A DNA stretch of 64,000 nucleotides from CAYRVX01 sp964427875 (GTDB lineage Bacteria; Planctomycetota; Phycisphaerae; SM23-33), in contig CAYRVX010000028.1 in NCBI GenBank assembly GCA_964427875.1, positions 1 to 64,000 of the forward strand. Reading direction: 5' to 3'. How positions within the stretch are numbered: position 1 is the first letter of the stretch; each line of letters starts with the position of its first letter. Under the pieces are notes generated by a model, which was not told the origin of the DNA, ran no database searches, and worked only from the letters and a program-made list of their open reading frames with translations. Position numbers and translations under genes: made by a program. Shown here in pieces: positions 8,462-16,214 of this stretch.

Positions 8462-8529
8462 GCGAAGTGACACGGCCGGCCTCTGCTAATGGCAGACCCG
8501 AAGAGGCCCTTGAGAGAAAGGAGTAGACC

Positions 8530-9321
8530 ATGCAGATCAAGCTGTTGATAGCACCCATGGGGTGCCTGCTTGCGCTGACGGGCGCCGCGCTGGCGGCTGC
8601 ACCGATCACGCTGGTGGAGAATGGCAAGCCGGCGGCGGGCACGCTGCTGCTGGTGGGGCGGAGCACGTTGAGCGAAAAGCATAAGCTGGTGCCGCCGACG
8701 AAGCCGGAGGGCCTGCGCATCGTCACCTTCGCTCGCGGCGTGGCCATCCTCGGAGAGGTGAAGCCTGCCGGAGCGGACAATGTCCGCCGCGAGGTGGACC
8801 GCGGGACCTTGCACGGCGTCTATGAGTTCCTGGAGCGCCTCGTCGGATGCCGCTTCTTCATCCACATCCCAAACGACCCGGACTTCGGCACGGTGACGCC
8901 GGTGGTGAAGACCCTCGCCGTGCCGGCTGACTACAAGCTGGAATTGGCGCCGGACTTCCCGTACCGCGCGGCCGCGTTCCCGCATTGGGGAGGTAACCTG
9001 GCTTGGATGAGGGTGACGCGCGAAGGCGCCGGCGTGGGCTCCGGCACCGGTTTCGCCGGCATCAACCATACGGACAAGTGGTTCGGGAAGCGATTCTTCA
9101 AGGACCACCCGGACTGGGCCGCGCTGATGGCGGAGGACGGGACGCGCCATCGAATGTACGCGTGCTACTCGCATCCCGGCGTGCTCCGGGCGCGGGTGCA
9201 GGTGACACAGGATGTCTATGACGGCAAGGGCGGCTGGTTCGGCGAACACTGCCATCCCGGGCCGAAGTGGATCGGATTCGAGCCGGCGGACCTCCAGCCG
9301 CCGACCGGCCGGCCATCGTGA
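8530..9321 (+). pseudogene. DUF4838-family secreted protein, N-terminal fragment
   Basis: A sound gene start is visible: AAAGGAG seven bases before the ATG and a signal peptide (MQIKLLIAPMGCLLALTGAALA). The N-terminal domain resembles the full DUF4838 protein at 26873-29134 (LVENGKPAA, YEFLERLVGCRFF, then HPDWAALMAEDG). The match stops near base 9290, where the full protein would continue into its CxxC-containing region and barrel domain. The frame then runs to a stop at 9321 while a different DUF4838 fragment begins in another frame. The missing two-thirds make this a remnant or one half of a chimera. Confidence 0.65.
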
Positions 9322-10538
9322 TCGGCGACTGTGCGGAGACCCGCCGGGCCGGCATCGACGCGGCGAAGATCCCGGTCGAGGGGTTTGTCGTCAAGACCGC
9401 GGCGAACCGCGTCTACCTCGTGGGCAGCACGCAGGCGCTGCCTGTGGCAAGGGCGAACGACGCCGCGGCCTGGGCCGTGGCGGACTTCCTGGAGCGGTTC
9501 GTCGGCGTGCGCTGGTATTGGCCGGCGCAGTACGGCGGGCGCTCCGTTCCTCGCCGCACCTCGCTGGCCATCGCCCCGGCCCATTACCGCGACCAGCCCG
9601 TATTTCGCTTTCGAACCATGTATCAGGACTGGTACTGGCTCCAGGCGCGCTCGTTCGATGAGCAGTTGCGGGCGGTGCTTCAGCGCGTGCCAAATGACCC
9701 CGGGACCGCCAATGATCTCGGGCTGGCGATGGTCAGGCTCGGCAGATTCGATGAGGCCATCACCCACTACAAGAATGCCCTGAAGATTCTGCCAGACAAT
9801 CCCGACATCTTGTGTAACCTCGGCTTGGCATGGGCAAGGAAGGGCGAACCGGATAGGGCGATCGACTGGTTGGCCAAGACGCTTGAGACGGAACCGGGGC
9901 ATCCCCGTGCGCATGCCAACCTTGGTGTGATCCATAGCCAAAGGGGCAGACATGCCGACGCGGCACACCACTTCAGCGAAGCGCTCCGGACCGACGCAGA
10001 TCACACGATGGCCCGAAATGGACTGGTAGCTGCCATGCTCCGGCGGCAGGAGGGCCCCGGTATCCTCGCCACGCTCTTGAAGTCGATCCAAACTCGCCCA
10101 AACGCCGCACTGCACCGCACCGTTGCGGATGTCCTGGCCCACCAGGGAGAATTCGAGGAGGCACTCCGTCATTACCGCCAAGCCGTCCGGCTGCAACCTG
10201 AATGGCCTCCAGCCATCGATGGGTTAGCTTGGCATTTGGGTACTTCCCCAAAGCCCGAACTGCGGGATCCTGTGGAGGCCGAAAGACTTGCCCTGTCGGC
10301 CTGTGAGCTGACGGGTTACGATGCCCCTTACCCTGTGATTGCCCTGGGCGCCGCGCTCGCGGCCCAGGGGAAGTTCGCACAAGCCGTTAGGGTTGCGGAG
10401 AAGGCCATGTCTCTGGCAGAATCCGCAAAGGATGTGCCGCTGGCCAAGATGATTGCCGAGGGAATCCGGCACTACAGGGCGGGTAGGCCCTATCGCCAGG
10501 CCGCTCCCGACATGCGACAGCCAGCAACCCACCAGTAG
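9300..10538 (+). pseudogene. Chimeric frame: second DUF4838 N-terminal fragment joined to a TPR C-terminal region
   Basis: From about 9303 the frame encodes a second DUF4838-type N-terminal piece (IVIGDCAETRRAGIDAAKIP, then WAVADFLERFVGVRWYWP and FRFRTMYQDWYW). It lacks its own start and signal peptide. At about base 9655 it switches without a stop to at least five tetratricopeptide repeats (VPNDPGTANDLGLAMVRLGR and so on) running to 10538. Such a junction is not expected in a natural domain architecture. The TPR part has softer base composition than the piece before it. The two halves probably derive from different genes; whether the open frame is expressed is unknown. Confidence 0.6.
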
Positions 10539-10899
10539 GGTGTCGGCCTGTGGGACATGGGACGGCCCGTCTGAATGGTGCTGGACCTACCCGAGAGCGA
10601 CGCCGCGACGTGAGGCAAGGAATGGAGTCACAGTCGATCGCTGCACACGAACATGCATTCCGCGATGGTTCATCCTCGCCAGAGAGCCCGAATGTCAGTG
10701 TGGTCCGTCCCGGGTGGCAATGTACGGCTGGCTGGTCCCCGCCGGGACGAGCCCGACGGTGATGCCAAGGCCGCACCAGCCGCCGTCAACTGACCGCAGC
10801 CGTGAACACGGGCGCCGTGCGCTGCGTATTTGACCGGAAGGGCCGACGGCAGTAGCATGTTCGAGACAGGACCTCCCCGGTCGCGACAGGAGTCTTGGC
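10539..10899. other. Gene-poor stretch before hisI
   Basis: No reading frame here looks like a protein: the open frames have arginine/proline-rich composition and no conserved phrase. No strong hairpin with a T-run was seen. It closes the region of broken genes and contains the upstream sequence of hisI. Confidence 0.5.
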
Positions 10900-11301
10900 G
10901 TGAGCAAACTGGAAGAGACAGTGAAGGGCCTGAAATACGACGCGGACGGGCTGATCCCGGCGGTCGTCGTGGACGCCGACAGCAAGGCCGTCCTGATGGT
11001 GGCCTACATGGATGAGACGGCCCTGTTGAGCACGATCCGCACGGGCAAGACGCATTTCTGGTCCCGCAGCCGACGGGAATACTGGATGAAAGGCGAAATC
11101 TCGGGGCACACGCAGGAGGTCAAGGCCATCTATACCGACTGCGATAAGGACACGATCGTTATCGAGGCCATTCAGAACGGAGCGGCGTGCCACGAAGGGT
11201 ATTTCTCCTGCTTCTACCGCCGGCTGAACGCCGGCGGCGAATGGGACGTTGTGGCTGAGAAGGTCTTCGACCCCGACAAGGTATACAAGCGCGGTGAGTA
11301 G
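10900..11301 (+). CDS. hisI: Phosphoribosyl-AMP cyclohydrolase
   Basis: This enzyme hydrolyses the purine ring of phosphoribosyl-AMP in the third step of histidine biosynthesis, in the cytoplasm as a zinc- and magnesium-dependent dimer. Family phrases are visible: VLMVAYMDETAL, THFWSRSRREYWMKGE.SGH, the metal-ligand region YTDCDKDT and the zinc-binding NGAACHEGYFSCFYR. It is 133 residues, the size of a standalone HisI, with no HisE pyrophosphohydrolase fused. The GTG start at 10900 has a CAGGAG ribosome site nine bases upstream. No other histidine gene is in the window. The ktrB-like gene follows after 45 bases. Confidence 0.95.
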   Translation: MSKLEETVKGLKYDADGLIPAVVVDADSKAVLMVAYMDETALLSTIRTGKTHFWSRSRREYWMKGEISGHTQEVKAIYTDCDKDTIVIEAIQNGAACHEGYFSCFYRRLNAGGEWDVVAEKVFDPDKVYKRGE

Positions 11302-11346
11302 AGCGGTTGGGAGCCCGGCACAATCGGGCACGCAGCCGCAAGCGGC

Positions 11347-13650
11347 ATGAAATCACAAGGTGTGCCATCCGAGCCAGGCGAGCCGCGTCCGGGCGCCGAG
11401 CCCGTGCGCTACGTGCTGGCGGCGGCGGGCTTGCTGACCGCCGTGGCACTGGCTCTGGTTTACCTTTCGCCGGACCTCGCCTCCTGGGCGCGAACGGCTC
11501 TAGGGACGGCCCAGCTCGTCCTGGTGGGCGTCTTTGTCGCCGAGCGCGGGCGCCGGCTCCTCCTGGCCCGCCGGGCGAAGCAGTTCCTCCTCGAACACTG
11601 GATGGACCTGTCCCTGCTGGGCGCGGCGGCCCTGCTGGTCGTGCTGGGGCTCGCCGCGGGGGGACGATTCCTTCCCGCCGCGGCGATGTACGTCCTGCTG
11701 TCGCGAAGCTGGCTGCTCGTGCCGCGCCGGCGGCTGCCGGTCGCCCTGAACGTCCTGCTGGCCCTGACGGGCGCCGTGGCCGTGGCAGCTCTTGTCCTGG
11801 AGTACGGCTTTCACGCCCCGCCGGTCGACCGCAACGTGCTTCACGCGGTGCAGACCGTCGTGGTGGCGGTGTTCATCCTGGATCGCATCGTGCGCCTGGA
11901 GTCGGCGCCCAGCCGCCCGGCATATCTGAAGGACAACTGGGTGGACTTCGGCCTGATGGTTGTGGCGGCCGTGGCCATCACGGTCACCCGGCACCTGCAC
12001 GGCGAGATCCTTTCGGCCGGGGCGCTGTACGTCATCATCACACAGGTCTACATCCTCATCTCGCTGGTCCTTCGGGGAGTAAGCGTGAGCCTCGACGTCG
12101 CCGGCAGCGGCGTTCACTCGACGTGGCTGCTGATCGGCAGTTTCGCCGCGATGTGCCTGGTGGGCTCGGGCCTGCTGACACTCCCGGCCGCCACACAAAT
12201 CACCCAGGCGCCCACGACGCAAGCGGGGACGCAGAGCAGTCAGATCACCCGACAACTCGGGGAGCCGATCTCCTACGTGGACGCTCTTTTCACGGCCACC
12301 AGCGCCACGTGCGTGACGGGGCTGGTGGTGCGGGACACGGGGGCCGACTTCACGCCGTTCGGCCAGGCGGTGATCCTCGGGCTGATCCAGATGGGCGGCC
12401 TGGGGATCATGCTGTTCGGCACGATGCTGGCGCTGCTGGTGGGCAAGGGGCTTACCGTCCGCTCCAGCGAGGCGCTGGGAGAGATGATCGGCACGGAAGG
12501 CATCGGCCGGATCACGCGGATCGTGAAGTTCGTGGTCGCCGTCGCGATCGGATTCGAGGTCCTGGGGGCCGTGCTGCTGTATCCCATGTTCGCCTCGGCG
12601 CAGGGCCCGGCGGTGCCCACAGCGGGCCGGGCCCTGTGGGACAGCGTCTTCCACAGCGTTTCGAGCTTCTGCAACGCGGGCTTCGCGCTGTACGGCAGGA
12701 ACATGATGGCCGGCGCGCCGGAAGGCTGGTCCCAGCCGCTGCGGGGTCACTGGCAGGTCCTTGGCGTGATGGCCCCGCTGATCGTGGTAGGCGGGCTGGG
12801 CTTCCCCGTGATCGAGGACTGCGCGAAGTACTTCCGAGCGCTGCTGGTCCGGCTCGTGGGGCGAGCCTTCCCCTCCGGGCACAGGCGGATGGGGCGGGCG
12901 CCGAGGCTTTCCCTGCACTCCAGGATGGTCCTGTCCGTCAGCGCCGCGCTGATCGTGGCGGGCGCGGCGGGTCTGCTGCTGCTGGGGCCCAGCCGCCGGA
13001 CGGGGAGGCAACAGATCGGCCGAGTTCCACTGGCCGGCCCCGACGGCCGGGTCCAAGAGGACCCGTCACGGTGGCGGAACATGCCCACCGGCGGGCGCAT
13101 CGGCGCGGCGTTGTTTCAGTCGGTCTCGGCGCGGACGGCCGGCTTCAACACGATCGACATGCGCGACGACCTCTCGGACGCCAGCCGGCTGTGGATATGC
13201 GGGCTGATGGTCGTTGGCGGCAGTCCGGCCAGCACGGCCGGCGGGGTCAAGACGGTCACGGTCGCGATCCTGCTGCTGGCGGCCTGGTCGATGATCCGGC
13301 GCCGCAACGCCGTCGAGGCCTTCAAGCGAACCATCCCGGTGGTGCTCCTGCGCCGGGCCGTGACCCTCTTCATCCTGTACCTCGCCCTCGTGGGGACGGT
13401 GACGCTCCTGCTGTGCGTGGCCACGCCGGGCGGGGATTTCATGCGGCTGCTCTTCGAGGCGTGCAGCGCGTGCGGGACGGTCGGGCTGTCCACGGGGATC
13501 ACGCCGTCGCTGTCGATGTTCGGCAAGATCGTCGTGATCGTCGGGATGTTCGCCGGGCGGCTTGGGCCGCTGACGCTGCTGCTCGCCCTGACCGCCAGGA
13601 TCCGCCACGTGAGATACTCCTATCCCTCGGAAAACCTAGTCATCGGGTGA
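11347..13650 (+). CDS. KtrB/TrkH-type potassium transporter with a duplicated N-terminal membrane unit
   Basis: This is an ion-conducting subunit of a Trk/Ktr potassium uptake system in the inner membrane. The four selectivity-filter loops of the superfamily are visible: ATCVTGLVV, SFCNAGFAL, ARTAGFNTI and CGTVGLSTG. The protein has 767 residues against about 450 for KtrB, because about 240 residues of extra membrane sequence precede the transporter. That extension contains two copies of a three-helix unit aligned without gaps at an offset of 113 residues (VFVAERGRRLLL at 62 against VFILDRIVRLES at 175). The regulatory RCK partner follows four bases downstream. Confidence 0.9.
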   Translation: MKSQGVPSEPGEPRPGAEPVRYVLAAAGLLTAVALALVYLSPDLASWARTALGTAQLVLVGVFVAERGRRLLLARRAKQFLLEHWMDLSLLGAAALLVVLGLAAGGRFLPAAAMYVLLSRSWLLVPRRRLPVALNVLLALTGAVAVAALVLEYGFHAPPVDRNVLHAVQTVVVAVFILDRIVRLESAPSRPAYLKDNWVDFGLMVVAAVAITVTRHLHGEILSAGALYVIITQVYILISLVLRGVSVSLDVAGSGVHSTWLLIGSFAAMCLVGSGLLTLPAATQITQAPTTQAGTQSSQITRQLGEPISYVDALFTATSATCVTGLVVRDTGADFTPFGQAVILGLIQMGGLGIMLFGTMLALLVGKGLTVRSSEALGEMIGTEGIGRITRIVKFVVAVAIGFEVLGAVLLYPMFASAQGPAVPTAGRALWDSVFHSVSSFCNAGFALYGRNMMAGAPEGWSQPLRGHWQVLGVMAPLIVVGGLGFPVIEDCAKYFRALLVRLVGRAFPSGHRRMGRAPRLSLHSRMVLSVSAALIVAGAAGLLLLGPSRRTGRQQIGRVPLAGPDGRVQEDPSRWRNMPTGGRIGAALFQSVSARTAGFNTIDMRDDLSDASRLWICGLMVVGGSPASTAGGVKTVTVAILLLAAWSMIRRRNAVEAFKRTIPVVLLRRAVTLFILYLALVGTVTLLLCVATPGGDFMRLLFEACSACGTVGLSTGITPSLSMFGKIVVIVGMFAGRLGPLTLLLALTARIRHVRYSYPSENLVIG

Positions 13651-13654
13651 GATC

Positions 13655-14341
13655 ATGGAACGTTTCGCTGTCATCGGACTGGGCCGGTTCGGCATGCGGC
13701 TGGCGACGTCGCTGGCCGACGCCGGGGCGGAGGTCATCGCCATCGATCGCGACCCCGACATCGTGGAGGAGGTCAAGGACCGCGTCACGCTGGCGGTCTG
13801 CCTGGACGCCACCGACGAACAGGCCCTCCGCGCCCAGGGCATCGACAAGGTGGACGTCGCGATCGTGGGGATCGGGGCGAACTTCGAGGAAAGCGTCCTC
13901 TCGACGGTGATTCTCAAGCAGATCGGCGTGCCCCGCGTCATCAGCCGGGCCACGACGAGCACTCGCGGGCAGATCCTCTCGCGGGTCGGGGCCGATGACA
14001 TCGTCAACCCGGAGCGCGAGTCGGCCGCCCGGTGGCGTACCCGCCTGCTCGCACCGACTGTGCTCGAGCGGAGCGTGCTGGCCGAAGGCTTCAGCCTCGC
14101 GCAGGTGGAGGCCCCCGAGAGCTTCCACAACCAGACGCTGGCGGAGCTGCACGTCGGCTCCCGCTACAAGGTTCTGGTGGTGGCCTTTCGACGAACGATC
14201 CGGGAAACAGATGAAAGCGGACAGACGCGGACCCGCGAGACGCTCGTCAGCGCCCCCGGGCCGACCAGCGTCGTCGAGCCCGGCGACGTGCTGGTGCTGA
14301 TCGGCAGCGACGAGGCCATCGAGGCCTTCCCCACGAAGTAA
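13655..14341 (+). CDS. KtrA/TrkA-type RCK regulator of potassium uptake
   Basis: This is a cytoplasmic nucleotide-binding gating subunit for the adjacent KtrB-like channel. An RCK_N Rossmann domain opens the protein (VIGLGRFGMRLATSLADAG, then AIDRD as the acidic end of strand two). A TrkA_C-like domain closes it (about residues 145-225, ending GDVLVLIGSDEAIEAF). At 228 residues it has one RCK_N/RCK_C unit, like KtrA and unlike double-length TrkA. It converges with rpiB across a hairpin. Confidence 0.93.
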   Translation: MERFAVIGLGRFGMRLATSLADAGAEVIAIDRDPDIVEEVKDRVTLAVCLDATDEQALRAQGIDKVDVAIVGIGANFEESVLSTVILKQIGVPRVISRATTSTRGQILSRVGADDIVNPERESAARWRTRLLAPTVLERSVLAEGFSLAQVEAPESFHNQTLAELHVGSRYKVLVVAFRRTIRETDESGQTRTRETLVSAPGPTSVVEPGDVLVLIGSDEAIEAFPTK

Positions 14342-14356
14342 CAAGCCTCGAGGCTC

Positions 14357-14428
14357 TCAGCTATCAGCTCTCAGCAAGAGGCCGGACGCTCGCCGCAATG
14401 TGGCTGAGAGCTGATCGCTGATAGCTGA
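14357..14428. terminator. Bidirectional hairpin between convergent ktrA-like and rpiB genes
   Basis: TCAGCTATCAGCTCTCAGC (14357-14375) is answered by its reverse complement at 14403-14428, interrupted by one seven-base insertion in the right arm. The 27-base loop and position between two stop codons suit a two-way transcription terminator. The AGCTATCAGCTCTCAGC word is itself internally repetitive. Confidence 0.6.
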
Positions 14429-14432
14429 CAGC

Positions 14433-14936
14433 TTATCTCGCGTCCCGGTCGTTCCTGGCCAGGCCGTTTCCCTCCTCGTACAGGGCCGGGTCCTTGCCCT
14501 GCTCGATCCACGCGATCTTGCGGACGCGGCGCTCGTGCCGCCCGCCGGGCTCGAAGTCGGTGCTCAACCAACTGGACACGATCCGCCGGATCAGCTCCTC
14601 GCCGAGCACGTCGCTGGCCAGGCACAGGACGTTCGCGTTGTTGTGGCGGCGGGACATCTGCGCCGTCAGTTCGTCGTGACACAGGGCGGCACGGACGCCG
14701 GTGACCTTGTTGGCGCAGATGCTCATGCCGATCCCGCTGCCGCAGACCAGGACGGCGAACCGGGCCTTGCCGTCGGCGACGGCGCGGGCCGCGGGATACG
14801 CCAGGTTGGGGTAGTCGCAGCTCTTGGCGCTGTTGGTCCCCATGTCGAGGACGTCGTGGCCCTGTTCGCTGAGCAGGATGGCCACCTTCTCCTTGACGGC
14901 ATGCCCGCGGTGATCGGCGGCAAGTGCGATCCTCAT
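14433..14936 (-). CDS. rpiB: Ribose-5-phosphate isomerase B / RpiB-LacAB family
   Basis: This cytoplasmic sugar-phosphate isomerase of the RpiB/LacA/LacB family interconverts ribose-5-phosphate and ribulose-5-phosphate. Diagnostic phrases are present: MRIALAADHRGHAVKE, DMGTNS, DYPNLA, VCGSGIGMSICANK (carrying the catalytic cysteine region) and RRHNNANVLCL. The C-terminus has about 20 residues beyond the usual end. The start codon overlaps the stop of the upstream Sua5-phosphatase gene by four bases (ATGA), so the two are coupled. Confidence 0.93.
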   Translation of the reverse strand: MRIALAADHRGHAVKEKVAILLSEQGHDVLDMGTNSAKSCDYPNLAYPAARAVADGKARFAVLVCGSGIGMSICANKVTGVRAALCHDELTAQMSRRHNNANVLCLASDVLGEELIRRIVSSWLSTDFEPGGRHERRVRKIAWIEQGKDPALYEEGNGLARNDRDAR

Positions 14937-16051
14937 GGCAGTCCTTTGCTCAAAGCGGTCCGAATGGCCCTTTCGATTCGCCTGGCGGTACGTCGATACA
15001 CGACGGGTCCGCCGCCGATGGGATCCGCGACGTCGCCGCGAGCGTCCAGCTTGCGGACCTTCTCCGCGGCGTCCGGTACGAGGCGGACCACCTCGGCGAT
15101 GTGAGAATCCGTCATGCAAAATACCACATCCGCCTCCTTTATCAACTCCCTTGTCAAGATTCGGCTGTGATGTTTGGAGATATCGGCCCCCAGCTCGTCG
15201 GCGGCCCGGACCGCTGCCGGCGTCGCCCGCGCTCCGTTCAGGCCGAAAGCGCCCGCCGAGAGGACCTTCACTCCTCTGTGCGGCAATTGCCTCACCTCGC
15301 AGTCCAACCGCTCTGCCAGGAGCTTCTTCGCCAATCCCTCGGCGACGGGACTGCGGCACGTGTTGCCCGTGCAGACGAACAGCAGCGTCCGCTCCCACAT
15401 GCGTCTGATCGCCGCGGCGTCCCAGACGCCCTCTCGAACGACCCTCCAGCCGCTCTCGTCGCATCGGACGATCGTGCTGTCCATTCCGTACCGCGTCGGT
15501 CCGCTGTCGATCAGGAGGTCAATCCGGCCGTCCAGCGCCGCCAGCACGTCCTCGGCCGTGCAGGGCGACGGCCCGCCGGTGAGGTTCGCGCTCGGCGCGA
15601 CGACCGGCAGGGAGACCTGCCCAAGCATTGCCCGGGCCAGTGGCTCGTCGGGGCACCGCAGGCCAATAATCCCCTTGGCGCACAGGCGATCATACAGCCC
15701 CGCGCGGCGGCGCAGCTTCGCATCCGCCAGTCTCCCGCCCGTCGGCACCAGCAGCGTGACCGGCCCCGGCCAGGCCTTGTTCATCAGCCGCCGGGCCGAG
15801 TCCGGCACGAGCTTGACGTACCGCCTCGCGTCGCCGGGCTTGCCGACGTGCACGCTGAACGGCCGCTTCGGGCGGGATTTGAGCTCCCGCAGCCGCTCCA
15901 TCGTCTCGGCGATGGTCGCCATGGCCGCAATGCCGTATACCGTCTCCGTGGCGAAACCGACAAGCTGCCCCTCGCGCAGGGCCTTCGCCGCCTGCCGCGC
16001 CGCGGCGGAAACGTCCTTCTCGCCGGTCACCTCGATCACACGGGTCGACAC
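14933..16051 (-). CDS. Sua5/YrdC threonylcarbamoyl-AMP synthase fused to a low-molecular-weight protein phosphatase
   Basis: Residues 1-210 are a YrdC-type domain (LVGFATETVYGIA, RPKRPFSVHV, GPVTLLVP, VVAPSANLTGG), the enzyme that makes threonylcarbamoyl-AMP for tRNA t6A37. From about residue 215 a low-molecular-weight phosphotyrosine/phosphoarginine phosphatase domain follows. Its loop CTGNTCRSP (CX5R) opens it and the general-acid region DVADPIGGG lies near the C-terminus. Both active sites look intact. In Bacillus subtilis the separate genes ywlC, ywlE and rpiB are neighbours; here the first two are one frame and rpiB overlaps it by four bases. The link between the two activities is not known. 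Confidence 0.92.
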   Translation of the reverse strand: MSTRVIEVTGEKDVSAAARQAAKALREGQLVGFATETVYGIAAMATIAETMERLRELKSRPKRPFSVHVGKPGDARRYVKLVPDSARRLMNKAWPGPVTLLVPTGGRLADAKLRRRAGLYDRLCAKGIIGLRCPDEPLARAMLGQVSLPVVAPSANLTGGPSPCTAEDVLAALDGRIDLLIDSGPTRYGMDSTIVRCDESGWRVVREGVWDAAAIRRMWERTLLFVCTGNTCRSPVAEGLAKKLLAERLDCEVRQLPHRGVKVLSAGAFGLNGARATPAAVRAADELGADISKHHSRILTRELIKEADVVFCMTDSHIAEVVRLVPDAAEKVRKLDARGDVADPIGGGPVVYRRTARRIERAIRTALSKGLP

Positions 16052-16214
16052 CGATGGCTCCTCTAGGAGGCCATTATCCCGGACGGGGACGATCCGTCAA
16101 GCGAGCCAAGTCCGTGGGGCCGTGCGACCGCAGGACCACAAGATCACAAGAGGGCGGCGCCCGACGGGATTCGGCAATCCCCCATCCGCTTGTCTGGAGC
16201 TTGTCAAGGAGCAA

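Noticed and set aside
11307..13910. 867-codon frame overlapping ktrB
   Set aside because: It is another frame of the same strand with no conserved sequence. The KtrB-like frame has all four filter loops.
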